DNA of 64,000 nt from Inquilinus limosus (lineage in GTDB: Bacteria > Pseudomonadota > Alphaproteobacteria > DSM-16000 > Inquilinaceae). Shown piece after piece: positions 54,751 through 64,000 of this stretch. The stretch is from positions 124,001-188,000 of the forward strand of contig NZ_NHON01000003.1 in assembly GCF_002195995.1 (NCBI RefSeq), read 5' to 3'. Numbering within the stretch: the stretch's first letter is position 1; the number at the start of each line of letters is the position of its first letter. A program made the translations under genes and the position numbers. A model generated the notes under the pieces. That model had not been told where the DNA came from. It was given only the letters and a program-made list of their open reading frames with translations, and ran no database searches.

Positions 54751-55554
54751 TCAGTCCGGTAGGCCCAGTTCCCGGCGCACCCCGGCGGCCGTTTCCGTAC
54801 CGGCCGGCAGGGCCCTGTCCTCCAGCCGCCCCACGGCGCGGATCGACAGGGCATTGGTCAGCAGCAATGCGTCCGCCCGTTGCAACTCCGCGACAGCGAT
54901 CGGCCGCTCCACCGCCCCCAGCCGCGTCATCACCTCCGCTCGCATGATGCCCGGCAGAGCCCCCTCCCCCACCGCCGGCGTCACCCAAGCGCCGTCGATC
55001 CGGGCGAACAGGTTGGCGATGCTGGTCTCCGCCACCCGGCCCGCGGTGTTCAGCATCACCGCGTCGTCGGCGCCGCGCTCCGCCGCCTCGCGCCGGGCCA
55101 GCACCGCGTCAAGATAGTTCAGCGACTTCACCCGGCTGAGCGGCGAGGCCTGGTTGCGGCAGGTGCCGCGGGCCACGACCAGCGCCACCGGCCCCTGCGG
55201 CGGCAGCCCGGCATGGCCGGCGACCAGCACGGTCGGCGTGGGCGTCGCCGGCGGCAGCACGCCGCGCGGGCCGGCGCCGCGGCTGACGGTCAGGCGCAGC
55301 GCGCCGGCCCCGATCCCCTCGGCCGCGATCACCGCGGCGCAGGCCCCGGCCAGGACAGTGTCGTCGAACCGCGCCGGGATGCCGAGCACGGCACGGCCTT
55401 CAGCCAGGCGCGCCAGGTGCCGGTCGAGCCAGACCGCGGCGCCGTCGCGCACCCGGATGGTCTCGAACAGCCCGTCGCCGAGGGTGAAGCCGCGATCGGC
55501 CGGATCGATCCGTGCCGCCTCGGCCGATATCAGCCGTCCGTTCAGCCAGGGCAT
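54751..55554 (-). CDS. pabC: Aminodeoxychorismate lyase (class IV PLP enzyme)
   Basis: This is a 267-residue fold-type IV PLP protein. The PLP Lys is in SRVKSLNYLDAVLARREA; RGFTLGDGLFETIRV, MLNTAGRVAETSIANLFARI and PGIMRAEVM are the other family motifs. With PabB it makes p-aminobenzoate for folate. ATG 55554 shares one base with the pabB stop codon, so the two are coupled. A branched-chain or D-amino-acid aminotransferase is the alternative by family, but the context favours PabC. Confidence 0.9.
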   Translation of the reverse strand: MPWLNGRLISAEAARIDPADRGFTLGDGLFETIRVRDGAAVWLDRHLARLAEGRAVLGIPARFDDTVLAGACAAVIAAEGIGAGALRLTVSRGAGPRGVLPPATPTPTVLVAGHAGLPPQGPVALVVARGTCRNQASPLSRVKSLNYLDAVLARREAAERGADDAVMLNTAGRVAETSIANLFARIDGAWVTPAVGEGALPGIMRAEVMTRLGAVERPIAVAELQRADALLLTNALSIRAVGRLEDRALPAGTETAAGVRRELGLPD

Positions 55555-56981
55555 CAGGCGGCTCCCGCCAGGGCCTGCAGCAGCGGCCGGACCTTCACCA
55601 TGGCCTCGTCGTATTCGGCGTCCGGATCGGAATCATAGACGATGCCGCCGCCGGCCTGGGCCGCGACCTGCCCCTGCGCCCCGCACAGCGTGCGGATGAC
55701 GATGCTGGAATCCATCGACCCGTCGAAGCCGAGATGGACGACCGAGCCGCAATAGGGCCCGCGCCGCGCCGGCTCCAGCTCCCGGATGATCTCCATCGCC
55801 CGGATCTTCGGCGCGCCGGTGATCGAGCCGCCGGGGAAGCAGGCGCGCAGCAGGTCGACCGCGCCGCGGCCCGGCGCCAGCCGCCCCTCCACCACCGAGA
55901 CCAGGTGGTGCACCCGGGGAAAGGTCTCCAGCCCGCACAGCACCGGCACCCGCACGCTGCCGACGGCGCAGACCTTCGACAGGTCGTTGCGCAGCAGGTC
56001 GACGATCATCAGGTTCTCGGCCCGGTCTTTCGTGCTGGCCTGCAGTTCCGCCGCCAAGGCCGCATCCGCCGCCGCATCGACCCCGCGGGGCCGGGTGCCC
56101 TTGATCGGCCGTGTCTCGACCCGCCCTGCCGGGTCGACCGCCAGGAACCGCTCCGGCGAGGCGCTGGCGATCCACCGCCCCTCGCCCAGGTCGAGGAAGG
56201 CGGCGAAGGGCGCCGGCGACAGGGCACGCAGGCGGCGATGCAGCGTGAAGGGGTCGAGCCCGTCCGGCAGGTCGGCCAGGAAGCGCTGGGTCAGGTTGGC
56301 CTGGTAGATGTCGCCGGCGATGATCCAGTCGCGGATCCGGCGGACGCCGTCGCGATAGCGATCCGCCGGCATCTCCGACCGCCAGATGCCGCGGGGCGTG
56401 GCGTCGGGTGGCGGCAGCGGCGGCGCATCGGCGATCGCGGCGGCGAGGTCGTCGGCCTGCGCCTGCGCCCAGTGGCGGCGGGCCACGGGGTTCTCCTCCG
56501 GCCAGCCGGTCGACAGCACCCAGGCGCGCCGCTCGACCGCGTCGAACACGGCGACGCAGTCATAGAGGCCGAAGGCGATGTCCGGCAGGTCGAGCCCGAT
56601 GGATTGCGGCGCCGGCATGCGGTCGGCGAAGCGCCCGGCCTCGTAGCCCAGAAAGCCGATCGCACCCGGCCCGAGCGGCGGCAGCGCCACATCGGGCTCG
56701 ACGCGGTAACGGGCCAGCAGCGCCGCGAGGGTGCCGAAGGGATCGGCCGGCGCGTCGGCAACGCCGACCTCGATCCATTGGAACGGATCGGCCGCGATCA
56801 GCGACCAGCGGCCGCGGGTGCCGTCGACCAGGGCGGAATCCAGCAGCACCGGCCGGGGCCGCCGCCGGATCGCGGCGAAGGCCTCGACCGGGTCGCGCCA
56901 GGGGATCGGCCGGCAGAGAGTGCCCCCGATCGGGAGTGCCGATGTCGGCTGCACAGGCGAGAAAACGGGCGATATGGTCAC
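55554..56981 (-). CDS. pabB: Aminodeoxychorismate synthase component I
   Basis: This is a 475-residue chorismate-binding enzyme. PIKGTRPRG (Lys, diagnostic of PabB versus the PIAGT of TrpE), ELQASTKDRAENLMIVDLLRNDLSKV, LCGLETFPRVHHLVSVVEG and FPGGSITGAPKIRAMEII are present. GTG 56981 is the start; the N-terminal domain holds DSALVDGTRGRWSLIAADP. No glutamine amidotransferase (PabA) gene is adjacent. Confidence 0.94.
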   Translation of the reverse strand: MTISPVFSPVQPTSALPIGGTLCRPIPWRDPVEAFAAIRRRPRPVLLDSALVDGTRGRWSLIAADPFQWIEVGVADAPADPFGTLAALLARYRVEPDVALPPLGPGAIGFLGYEAGRFADRMPAPQSIGLDLPDIAFGLYDCVAVFDAVERRAWVLSTGWPEENPVARRHWAQAQADDLAAAIADAPPLPPPDATPRGIWRSEMPADRYRDGVRRIRDWIIAGDIYQANLTQRFLADLPDGLDPFTLHRRLRALSPAPFAAFLDLGEGRWIASASPERFLAVDPAGRVETRPIKGTRPRGVDAAADAALAAELQASTKDRAENLMIVDLLRNDLSKVCAVGSVRVPVLCGLETFPRVHHLVSVVEGRLAPGRGAVDLLRACFPGGSITGAPKIRAMEIIRELEPARRGPYCGSVVHLGFDGSMDSSIVIRTLCGAQGQVAAQAGGGIVYDSDPDAEYDEAMVKVRPLLQALAGAA

Positions 56982-57012
56982 GGACAGCGGTTTCCAGCGG
57001 AACCGGGTGACG

Positions 57013-57360
57013 CTAGGCCCCCGGCTTGATCGGGGCAGCGAGCCCGAGAAATACGAGAATGGCCCGATTCAAGCGGACGACATCTTCGTCGTCGAGGCGG
57101 CCGATGCGGGCCCCGAGCTTGTCCCGTCGAACCGTGGTGATCTTGTCGACCATCAGTCGACACGGCGATCGGAGCCCGTTGCGCTCGCTCGGCTCGACCA
57201 GCGGGCGAAACAGCGGCGCGTCGGCTGGATTCGTGGTGAAGCTGCAGATGGTCATCGAATCCGTCGCATCGAAACGATCGTCCTGGACGATCACGGCCGG
57301 GCGCGGCTTGCCCATGTAGTCACCGCCACCGGCGACGGTCCAGACTTCGCCACGCCTCAC
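57013..57360 (-). CDS. mazF: MazF/PemK-type endoribonuclease toxin
   Basis: This is a 115-residue toxin. RRGEVWTVAGGGDYMGKPRPAVIVQDD is the family N-terminus with the catalytic Arg. TICSFTTN carries the catalytic Thr, and SPCRLMVDKITTVRRDKLGARIGRL the C-terminal strand region. GTG 57360 overlaps the antitoxin stop (GTGA). These enzymes cut mRNA at short motifs. It lies immediately downstream of its antitoxin. Confidence 0.92.
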   Translation of the reverse strand: MRRGEVWTVAGGGDYMGKPRPAVIVQDDRFDATDSMTICSFTTNPADAPLFRPLVEPSERNGLRSPCRLMVDKITTVRRDKLGARIGRLDDEDVVRLNRAILVFLGLAAPIKPGA

Positions 57361-57581
57361 TCGACGTCCCAGTCCGTGATCGCCTCGATGAAGTCCTGAT
57401 CCTCCCGGGCCGCAGGGCTGCGGGCGACGACGAGGGACTGTCTGTGGGCCTCCGCCGCGAAGGCGGGCGACCGGACATCCGGCACCCAGATCTGGATTGG
57501 ACGCAATCCCTGGCTGCGCAGCCGTTCCCGATGCGCCTTGACCTTGTCACGCGACGACATCGGGCGGGAACGAGTGGGCAT
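57357..57581 (-). CDS. mazE: MazE-like antitoxin (DUF3018 type)
   Basis: This is a 74-residue protein: SSRDKVKAHRERLRSQGLRPIQIWVPDV is the DUF3018 DNA-binding part, followed by RSPAFAAEAHRQSLVVA and the acidic toxin-binding end EDQDFIEAITDWDVE. ATG 57581 is chosen, with TTGGAG before it; TTG 57593 is an alternative. A perfect palindrome lies directly upstream. Confidence 0.9.
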   Translation of the reverse strand: MPTRSRPMSSRDKVKAHRERLRSQGLRPIQIWVPDVRSPAFAAEAHRQSLVVARSPAAREDQDFIEAITDWDVE

Positions 57582-57593
57582 GTTAGGCTCCAA

Positions 57594-57607
57594 GGTTACA
57601 TGTAACC
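57594..57607. promoter_or_regulatory. Operator palindrome of the MazEF pair
   Basis: GGTTACATGTAACC, a perfect 14-bp palindrome 13 bp upstream of the antitoxin ATG; likely autoregulatory binding site. Confidence 0.65.
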
Positions 57608-57659
57608 CTATCAGAAGCCCGCGCCCTCTCCAAGATCGATGCGATACCCCCGTAGATGC

Positions 57660-58832
57660 TCAGATCCCCGAGCCGGCCATGGTGTCCGGCCCCGGCCGGG
57701 CGCTGCCGTCCGGGCGCAGCCGCAGCAGCCATTCGCGGCCGACCTTGACCATCGGCTTGCCGTCATATTCGACGATGTCGGCGGTGGCGTAGGTCTCGCT
57801 CCAGCGCTCCGGCAGGAAGCTGCCGGTGCCGACCACGTCGATCGGCGCCCTGGCCAGCGCCATCACCCGGCACTTGGCCGGGCTGAAGCCGCTGGAGACC
57901 ACGATCCGCACCTTGCCGAAGCCGGCCTCGTCCAGCTTGTCGCGCAGATGGTGGATCGCCGCGGCCGACACGCCGGTGCCGATCAGGTGGCGCAGTTCCT
58001 CCTCGCTGCGGTAGCCGCGCACCGCCTCGGGCACGTGCCGCTCCAGCACCGCGTAGGATTCGCCGGGCCCCAGCCCTTCCATGTAGCGGCCGCCGCCGGT
58101 GTCGATGCGCACCGACAGCCGGCCGGCCGCCGCCATGTCCGGGAAGCGGCGGCAGACCTCCAGCGCGTCGCTGACCTCACGGGCGAAATAGTCGACCAGG
58201 ACGGTCAGCGCATCGTCCGGGAACACCTCGTGGAACATCTCGGCGGCGCGGACGGTCGACCCGGCATAGCCGATCAGGGCATGCGGCATGGTGCCGAGGC
58301 CGGCGGCCTGGCCGAAGAAATGCGCCGTGGCGTCGGTGGCGTTGCCGATGAAGCCCTTGGCATCGTGCTTGCGCTTGGCCCGGGCCGAGCCGACGCTGGC
58401 GGCATAGGCCATCAGCTCCGCCATCTCGGTGCCGGCGCAGTGCCGCGCATCCATCGCCAGGAAGGCCGCGCGCGGCAGCTCGGCGCACATGGTGTAGGCG
58501 TTGTAGGCGGCGACGCAGGCGGGCCCCAGCTTCTGCAGCAGCACCGTCTCGCAATCGACCAGATGGCGCAGCGGGCCGGTGATGTAGAGCATCGGCTCGC
58601 CCGACCCGACCCATTTGCCTTCGCCGTAGCGCAGGTCGATCTCGACCGTGAAGCCGCGCTCCTTCGCCACCTGCTGCAGCCATTCGATCGCCAGCCGCGG
58701 CGCCGCCACGACCGGGCGGCGCATGAACACGGCATAGGTGACACGGGTGTCGCCGAAGCGCTCGACGATGCCCTTGGTCCGCAGGAAGTACTTGTCGGTC
58801 CAGCGCGACAGATCGTCGACCGAAGGGGTCAT
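57660..58832 (-). CDS. pncB: Nicotinate phosphoribosyltransferase
   Basis: This is a 390-residue NAPRTase: TDKYFLRTKGIVERFGD at the N-terminus, then WLGSGEPMLYITGP-like GKWVGSGEPMLYITGP, DARHCAGTEMAELMAYAASVGSARAKRK, TMPHALIGYAGSTVRAAEMFHEVFPDD and VRIDTGGGRY. The conserved VVSSGFSPAKC follows. It makes nicotinate mononucleotide from nicotinate and PRPP for NAD salvage. AAGGGAA is upstream of ATG 58832. It lies 59 bp downstream of the DAHP synthase gene and could share its transcript. Confidence 0.93.
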   Translation of the reverse strand: MTPSVDDLSRWTDKYFLRTKGIVERFGDTRVTYAVFMRRPVVAAPRLAIEWLQQVAKERGFTVEIDLRYGEGKWVGSGEPMLYITGPLRHLVDCETVLLQKLGPACVAAYNAYTMCAELPRAAFLAMDARHCAGTEMAELMAYAASVGSARAKRKHDAKGFIGNATDATAHFFGQAAGLGTMPHALIGYAGSTVRAAEMFHEVFPDDALTVLVDYFAREVSDALEVCRRFPDMAAAGRLSVRIDTGGGRYMEGLGPGESYAVLERHVPEAVRGYRSEEELRHLIGTGVSAAAIHHLRDKLDEAGFGKVRIVVSSGFSPAKCRVMALARAPIDVVGTGSFLPERWSETYATADIVEYDGKPMVKVGREWLLRLRPDGSARPGPDTMAGSGI

Positions 58833-58891
58833 GGACGCCGTTCCCTTGGAAGGGTTGCTATTCCGTGGCCGCGGCACGACGGCCGCAGCCC

Positions 58892-60280
58892 CTATTCCGC
58901 GGCCGCGGCCCGGCGGGCCGCATCCTGCGCGCTGCGCTCCTGCTTCAGCTTCTCGGCGATCAGGAAGGCCAGCTCGATCGACTGGCTGGCGTTCAGCCGC
59001 GGATCGACCGCGGTCTGGTAGCGCAGCGACAGCGCCTCGTCGGTGATGGCCTGGGCGCCGCCGGTGCATTCGGTGACGTCCTGGCCGGTCATCTCGAAAT
59101 GCACGCCGCCGGGATGGGTGCCCTCGGCCCGGTGCAGGTCGAAGAAGTCGCGCACCTCCGACAGGATCCGGTCGAACGGCCGGGTCTTGTAGCCGGAGGG
59201 CGAGGTGATGGTGTTGCCGTGCATCGGGTCGCAGCACCAGACCACGGTGCGGCCCTCGTCGCGCACCCGGCGCAGCAGCGCCGGCAGCTTGTCGACCACC
59301 TTGTCGGCGCCCATGCGCACGATCAGGGTGAGCCGCCCGGCCTCGTTGTCCGGGTTCAGCGCGTCGATCAGGCGGATCAGGTCGTCGGGGTCCAGCGACG
59401 GGCCGCATTTCAGGCCCAGCGGGTTCTTCACCCCGCGCAGGAACTCGACATGCGCGCCGTCGGCCTGGCGGGTGCGGTCGCCGATCCACAGCAGATGGGC
59501 CGAGACGTCGTACCAGTCGCCCGTGGTGCTGTCGATGCGGGTCAGCGCCTGCTCATAGGGCAGCAGCAGCGCCTCGTGGCTGGTATAGAAGTCGGTCTCG
59601 CGGATCGCCGGCGTGGTCTCCGCCGTGACGCCGCAGGCGGCCATGAACTCCAGCGCCTCGTCGATCCGGTTGGCGAAGGCCTCGTAGCGCTCGCCCCAGG
59701 GCGACCGGGTGACGAAGCCGAGATTCCACTGATGCACCTTGTGCAGGTCGGCATAGCCGCCCTGGGCGAAGGCGCGCAGCAGGTTCAGCGTGGCGGCCGA
59801 CTGGTTGTAGGCCTGCACCATGCGGGCCGGATCCGGCACGCGCGAGGCCTCGTCGAAATCGACGCCGTTGACGATGTCGCCGCGATAGGAGGGCAGCGAG
59901 ACGCCGTTGATCGTCTCCATGTCGGCGGAGCGCGGCTTGGCGAACTGCCCGGCCATGCGGCCGACCTTGATCACCGGCAGGCCGCCGCCGAAGGTCAGGA
60001 TGACCGCCATCTGCAGCAGCACGCGAAAGGTGTCGCGGATCTTGTCCGGGTGGAATTCGGCGAAGCTCTCGGCGCAGTCGCCGCCCTGCAGCAGGAACGC
60101 CTTGCCATCGGCGACACGGCCGAGCGAGGCCTTCAGCGAGCGGGCCTCGCCGGCGAAGACCAGCGGCGGATACTTCGACAGGGTCTGCTCCGCCGCCGCG
60201 ACCTTGGCCGCGTCGGGATATTGCGGCATCTGCCTCACCGGCAGCGCGCGCCAGGAGTCAGGGGTCCACCGTTCCGCCAT
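58892..60280 (-). CDS. Class II (plant-type) DAHP synthase
   Basis: This is a 462-residue enzyme for the first shikimate step (PEP plus erythrose 4-phosphate). Motifs: [29 protein letters not shown] (metal Cys), [56 protein letters not shown] (metal His) and [18 protein letters not shown] (metal Glu). ATG 60280 is the start. Of normal length; alphaproteobacteria commonly use this class. Confidence 0.95.
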   Translation of the reverse strand: MAERWTPDSWRALPVRQMPQYPDAAKVAAAEQTLSKYPPLVFAGEARSLKASLGRVADGKAFLLQGGDCAESFAEFHPDKIRDTFRVLLQMAVILTFGGGLPVIKVGRMAGQFAKPRSADMETINGVSLPSYRGDIVNGVDFDEASRVPDPARMVQAYNQSAATLNLLRAFAQGGYADLHKVHQWNLGFVTRSPWGERYEAFANRIDEALEFMAACGVTAETTPAIRETDFYTSHEALLLPYEQALTRIDSTTGDWYDVSAHLLWIGDRTRQADGAHVEFLRGVKNPLGLKCGPSLDPDDLIRLIDALNPDNEAGRLTLIVRMGADKVVDKLPALLRRVRDEGRTVVWCCDPMHGNTITSPSGYKTRPFDRILSEVRDFFDLHRAEGTHPGGVHFEMTGQDVTECTGGAQAITDEALSLRYQTAVDPRLNASQSIELAFLIAEKLKQERSAQDAARRAAAAE

Positions 60281-60422
60281 CACCGTACACTCCGCACTTG
60301 CGCCCCCGTCCGCGCTCTCCCTGTCGCGGGCAGGACCGGGTGAGGCTATACGCCTGCGCCCCCGGCAACGCCAGCGTCGCAGCGCAGCCCTCCCATGACA
60401 AGGACGGCGTGCGGCCGGGCCG

Positions 60423-61169
60423 TCAGGCGGGCTTGTCCGCCGCCAGCAGCAGGAAGGGGGGCCGGCGTCGGTGCAGCGCGAGGTCCGGCCGCGCCGCCAG
60501 TGCCGCCGGATCGGCCTCGGGCTCGCCCAGCCGCGCCAGGACCAGCCCCGCCTCGACCAGACCGTTGACATAGCCGGCGACGGTGCGGTGGTACTTGACC
60601 ACGCCGTCGACGAACCAGCGGGTGTCGCGCCGGCCTTCCTCGCCATAGCGGTCGACCGGCCAATGCTGCGGCTCGCCCGCCGCATCGCAGTGCCACTGCC
60701 CGCCGCCCAGGGCAGTGCACATCGGATGCTCGACCGAAAAGACGAAGCGGCCGCCCGGCGCCAGCGCCGCCGCGACCCGCCGGACCGCGCCGGCATAGTC
60801 GGCGACATAGTGCAGGGCCAGCGAGGAGACAGCGAGGTCGAACGCCCTTTCCTCCAGCGCCAGCGTCTCGATCGCCGCCTGCTCGTAGCGGATGGCCGGG
60901 TCGTCGGTGCGGGCCCGGGCCTCCGTCAGCATCTTCGCCGAGACGTCGACCCCCAGCACCGAGGCCGCGCCCTGCGCCCGGACGGCGCGGGCGAAGTCGC
61001 CGAAGCCGCAGCCGAGGTCGAGGACCCGCAGCCCCGCCAGCGGCGGCAGCAGCCGCGCCAGCGCCGGCTGCTCCAGCGCCGCGTTCAGCCCGCCTTCGGT
61101 GTCGCGCAGCGCCGCATAGCCGGCGAAGAAGGCCGGGTCGTCATAGATGTTCTGCGGCGTGTCCGTCAC
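60423..61169 (-). CDS. Class I SAM-dependent methyltransferase
   Basis: This is a 248-residue protein. [33 protein letters not shown] is the SAM-binding motif I/II, and [16 protein letters not shown] and [15 protein letters not shown] are the later motifs. It starts with GTG 61169, sharing GTGA with the gor stop. It is of the Methyltransf_11 type, and no acceptor can be read from sequence. Confidence 0.9.
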   Translation of the reverse strand: MTDTPQNIYDDPAFFAGYAALRDTEGGLNAALEQPALARLLPPLAGLRVLDLGCGFGDFARAVRAQGAASVLGVDVSAKMLTEARARTDDPAIRYEQAAIETLALEERAFDLAVSSLALHYVADYAGAVRRVAAALAPGGRFVFSVEHPMCTALGGGQWHCDAAGEPQHWPVDRYGEEGRRDTRWFVDGVVKYHRTVAGYVNGLVEAGLVLARLGEPEADPAALAARPDLALHRRRPPFLLLAADKPA

Positions 61170-62548
61170 TGGGCCAGGCCAGGGCTGGCCGGGCGTTCGA
61201 CCTTGCTGCGCATGGTCACGAACTCCTCCGCCGCCGTCGGGTGGATGCCGATGGTGGCGTCGAACTGCGCCTTGGTGGCGCCGCAGGTCAGGGCGATGGC
61301 CAGGCCCTGCACGATCTCCGGCGCGTCCGGCCCGACCATGTGGCAGCCCAGCACCCGGTCTGTCTTGGGGTCAACCACCAGCTTCATCAGCGTCCGCTCC
61401 TCGCGGCCCGACAAGGTGTGGCGCATCGGCCGGAACACGGCGCGGTAGACATCGACTTCGCCATAGCGCTGCTGCGCCGCCGCCTCGGTCAGCCCGACGG
61501 TGCCGATCGGCGGGTTGGAGAACACCGCCGTCGGCACATTCTCGTAGGACGGCACCCGCGGCTTGTTGCCGAACAGCGTGTCGGCCAAGGCGTGGCCCTC
61601 GGCGATCGCCACCGGCGTCAGGTTCAGCCGGTCGGTGACGTCGCCCAGCGCGTAGATGTTGGGCACGCTGGTCCGGTAGTGCTCGTCGACCGTGATGGCG
61701 CCGTCGGCGTCGACCGCGACGCCCACCGCCTCCAGCCCCAGCCCGGCCGTGTTCGGCTTGCGGCCGGTGGCGTACATCACCCCGTCGGCGGCGATCACCT
61801 CGTCATTGCTCAGCGTCACCGCCAGGGCGTCGCCGACCTTGGCGATGCCCTCGACCTGGCAGCCCAGGCGCAGATTGACGCCGGCCTTGCCGATCTCGGT
61901 GGCGAGGTGGACGCGCAGATCGTCGTCGAAGCCGCGCAGCACCATGTCGCCGCGATGCACCAGCGTCACCTCGGCGCCCAGGCCGTGGAAGATGCCGGCG
62001 AACTCCACCGCGATATAGCCGCCGCCGACGATCACCACGCGCTGCGGCATCCGCTCCAGATGGAACGCCTCGTTCGAGGTGAAGGCGTGCTCGCGGACAC
62101 CGGGCTTGTCCGGCAGCACCGGCCAGCCGCCGGTCGCGACGAGGATGCGGTCGGCGGTGACGCGCTTGCCGCCGACGTCGATCGTATGAGCATCGACCAG
62201 CACCGCGCGGGCATCGAACATGGTGGCGCCGGCGCCGGTCAGCAGCTTGCGGTAGATGCCGTTCAGCCGGCCGATCTCGGCATCCTTGCGGGCGATCAGC
62301 GTGGCCCAGTCATGGGTCGCGCCCGGCACGGTCCAGCCGAAGCCGGCGGCGTCCTCGAAATCGGCGGAGAAATGCGCCGCCATGGCCAGCAGCTTCTTCG
62401 GCACGCAGCCGACATTGACGCAGGTGCCGCCCCAGTAGCGCTCCTCGGCGATGCCGACGCGGGCGCCGTGCTGCGCCGCGATGCGGGCCGAGCGCACGCC
62501 GCCCGAGCCGCCGCCGATGACGAAATAGTCGAAATCGAATCCGCTCAT
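61166..62548 (-). CDS. gor: Glutathione-disulfide reductase
   Basis: This is a 460-residue flavoprotein. [20 protein letters not shown] is the FAD motif, [13 protein letters not shown] the redox disulfide, [23 protein letters not shown] the NADPH site, and [16 protein letters not shown] the second FAD motif. HPTAAEEF near the end provides the catalytic His from the partner subunit. It lacks the GxGxxG-Arg-pair detail needed to decide NADPH versus NADH by eye. It forms an operon with the methyltransferase that follows. Confidence 0.95.
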   Translation of the reverse strand: MSGFDFDYFVIGGGSGGVRSARIAAQHGARVGIAEERYWGGTCVNVGCVPKKLLAMAAHFSADFEDAAGFGWTVPGATHDWATLIARKDAEIGRLNGIYRKLLTGAGATMFDARAVLVDAHTIDVGGKRVTADRILVATGGWPVLPDKPGVREHAFTSNEAFHLERMPQRVVIVGGGYIAVEFAGIFHGLGAEVTLVHRGDMVLRGFDDDLRVHLATEIGKAGVNLRLGCQVEGIAKVGDALAVTLSNDEVIAADGVMYATGRKPNTAGLGLEAVGVAVDADGAITVDEHYRTSVPNIYALGDVTDRLNLTPVAIAEGHALADTLFGNKPRVPSYENVPTAVFSNPPIGTVGLTEAAAQQRYGEVDVYRAVFRPMRHTLSGREERTLMKLVVDPKTDRVLGCHMVGPDAPEIVQGLAIALTCGATKAQFDATIGIHPTAAEEFVTMRSKVERPASPGLAQ

Positions 62549-62580
62549 GGCCTGTCCGGACCGCCTGGCGCGGTCAAAGC

Positions 62581-62641
62581 GGCGCAGCCGGAGCGGCTGC
62601 GCAGGAAGGGGTTCACGTGGCATTTGGGCCGCGGAACCCCT
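62581..62641 (-). terminator. Hairpins after the 62673 methyltransferase gene
   Basis: GCGCAGCCG-GAG-CGGCTGCGC (62581-62601) is a perfect 9-bp stem. Next to it AGGGGTTC and GAACCCCT (about 62606-62641) form a longer-loop stem. On the minus strand the first is followed by CGCTTTG. It probably ends the methyltransferase transcript before gor. Confidence 0.5.
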
Positions 62642-62672
62642 TCGAGGCAAGCCCGTTCGCCCCGCAGGGCGG

Positions 62673-63356
62673 CTATGCCTTGACCATGCGGAACAGCAGC
62701 TTGTGCTCGGCGCCATAGGTGATGGCGTCGACCAGCTTCGGGTAGTAGCGCTTGTCCTTGGTCGCCGGCACGAAGCCGTCGAAGCCGAACTTCTTGACCG
62801 AGACCGAGAAGCCGGCGGCGGCGAAGGCCGCGGCATAGTCGTCGGGCGACCGGTCCTGCACCGGCGCGTTGGTGGTGCCGCCGATCAGCGTGCGCCAGCG
62901 CGGCCACAGCGGGCTGTCGGTGTGGCAGCCGGTGACGGCGTAGTAGACGCCGCCGGGGCGCATCACCTCCAGCATCCGCGCCGCGTGGTCGGCGATGTCC
63001 GGCAGCAGGTAGATCACCTCGTAGCTGAAGGCGATGTCGAAGCGGCCGGCCCAGGGCGACAGGTCGGTGGCGACACGGTGCTCGACCGGCAGCCCGCCCT
63101 TCGCCGCCTCGGCCGCGGCGATCGAGTCGGTGGCGATGTCGACGCCGAGGCCCCAGCGGAACGGCCGCCGGTCATGCAGCAGCTGCAGGAAGCCGCCGCG
63201 GTTGCAGCCGAAATCGAGCACGTCCCTGCCGGCCAGGTCCGTCTCCGGCACCAGCCCGATGAAATGCTCCCAATAGGGCCGGTGGCCGTCCGCCATCGCG
63301 ACCTCGCGCTGCGGGTCGGCATGCCAGGTGCCGTAATTGGCCTGGGCCAGGGTCAT
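62673..63356 (-). CDS. Class I SAM-dependent methyltransferase
   Basis: This is a 227-residue protein: [20 protein letters not shown] is motif [17 protein letters not shown] motif II, and [36 protein letters not shown] the later motifs. The C-terminal half ([29 protein letters not shown]) is typical of small-molecule methyltransferases. ATG 63356. It shares little with the methyltransferase at 60423. The substrate is unknown. Confidence 0.9.
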   Translation of the reverse strand: MTLAQANYGTWHADPQREVAMADGHRPYWEHFIGLVPETDLAGRDVLDFGCNRGGFLQLLHDRRPFRWGLGVDIATDSIAAAEAAKGGLPVEHRVATDLSPWAGRFDIAFSYEVIYLLPDIADHAARMLEVMRPGGVYYAVTGCHTDSPLWPRWRTLIGGTTNAPVQDRSPDDYAAAFAAAGFSVSVKKFGFDGFVPATKDKRYYPKLVDAITYGAEHKLLFRMVKA

Positions 63357-63439
63357 GCGAGTCTCCTGATCTCGACTGTGCGATGGCCCACCCTAGCCGG
63401 GGCGGAAGGCCGCGGCATCACCGCGGCCTCCTCCAAAAC

Positions 63440-64000
63440 TCAGGCCCCGGGCTTCAGGATTGTAGAGCTGCCATCCGCCTGGCCGACGATCGCCTGCTCG
63501 GCGCCGCCGAGGAACAGCCCGGTCTCGACCACGCCGGCGATGGTCTTGAGCCGGGCCTGCAGCCCCTCCGGGTCGCGGATCGGCGCGAAGCCGCCGCAAT
63601 CCAGCACCAGATTGCCGCCATCGGTGCGGACCGGCGCGCCGTCGCGCTGGCGCAGCACCGGGGCGCCGCCGAGGGCCGAGAGGCGCCGGGTCGTCGCCTC
63701 CCAGCCGAAGGCCGTGACCTCGACCGGCAGCGGCGCCTTCTCGCCGAGCACCCCGACGAGCTTCGAGCCGTCGACCACCGCGATGAACCGGGAAGAGGCC
63801 TCGGCCACGATCTTCTCGCGCAGCAGCGCCCCGCCCAGCCCCTTGATCAGGCGCAGCGTGCCCTGCTCGACCTCGTCGGCCCCGTCGATGCAGAGGTCCA
63901 GCGCCTCGGTCGCGGCGAAGTCGGTCAGCGGGATGCCGAGCGCCCGCGCCCGCTCCGCCGTCTGCTCGGAGGTGGGGATGCCGGTGACGCGCAGCCCCTC
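63440..64000 (-). CDS. rpiA: Ribose-5-phosphate isomerase A (3' part, runs off the window)
   Basis: The C-terminal 186 residues are present. They show GIPTSEQTAERARALGIPLTDF, LDLCIDGADEVE (active-site Asp pair), LIKGLGGALLREKIVAEAS (Lys and Glu) and VVDGSKLVGVLG, ending in GGAEQAIVGQADGS. The enzyme interconverts ribose and ribulose 5-phosphate in the pentose phosphate pathway. The start lies beyond 64000. Confidence 0.96.
   Translation of the reverse strand, partial: EGLRVTGIPTSEQTAERARALGIPLTDFAATEALDLCIDGADEVEQGTLRLIKGLGGALLREKIVAEASSRFIAVVDGSKLVGVLGEKAPLPVEVTAFGWEATTRRLSALGGAPVLRQRDGAPVRTDGGNLVLDCGGFAPIRDPEGLQARLKTIAGVVETGLFLGGAEQAIVGQADGSSTILKPGA

Noticed and set aside
60423-62548. Plus-strand frames over the methyltransferase and gor genes
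   Set aside because: His/Arg/Gly-rich antisense shadows of well-conserved minus-strand enzymes.

Overview
The window is GC-rich, mostly tightly packed DNA from an alphaproteobacterium, most likely in or near the Rhodospirillales (Azospirillum/Inquilinus type). This is judged from gene content (class II DAHP synthase, Ros/MucR remnant, separate SecD and SecF, ribA-ribD, glutathione reductase) and codon use. The genus is inference. Long operons with 4-base stop/start overlaps alternate with accessory islands.

Layout. 1-7250: the 5' part of a giant glycine-rich autotransporter, a small exported protein and a LytS/LytTR two-component pair; a ~180-bp non-coding segment carrying 21-bp-spaced direct repeats is duplicated in front of both left-reading genes. 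7251-11790: an AraC regulator, a long gene-poor stretch and an RTX protein with 79-residue tandem repeats. 12005-29622: two aconitase-family (LeuC/LeuD-like) catabolic operons. The first has an isocitrate-lyase-superfamily enzyme and a four-gene ABC importer. The second has a LeuB-like dehydrogenase, an ABC importer and an SDR. Between them lie two LysR genes, an SMP-30 lactonase and a spare binding protein. A palindrome CCATCGC-N5-GCGATGG lies on both sides of the second LysR gene.

29623-31842: an integration scar with a zinc-finger-less MucR remnant, an excisionase-like HTH protein, a frameshifted tyrosine integrase and the 5' half of a tRNA-Pro. 32211-35273: DEAD-box helicase, HAD phosphatase and VOC protein. 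35281-36712: a Cro/S24-repressor switch with three operators GATACG-N3-CGTATY, two of them over the predicted promoter facing a hydantoinase/O-methyltransferase operon. 39038-39457: a LuxR fragment cut by a 288-bp MITE; a second copy lies at 19480-19765, and in both the element end supplies the stop codon of the neighbouring gene. 39455-44168: MacA-MacB-outer-membrane-factor efflux.

44342-64000: mostly core genes (DUF192, deacetylase, SecDF, RibA/RibD, PabB/PabC, NAPRTase, DAHP synthase, glutathione reductase, methyltransferases, RpiA), interrupted by a RES/Xre and a MazEF toxin-antitoxin pair. At 52331-53730 a threonine-rich leader peptide, a stop-codon hairpin and a strong terminator hairpin precede a threonyl-tRNA synthetase paralogue that lacks the TGS and editing domains. 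This looks like a thrL-style attenuator controlling a stripped-down ThrRS, and I consider it the most interesting system in the window, followed by the LytTR/autotransporter module and the twin hydratase operons.
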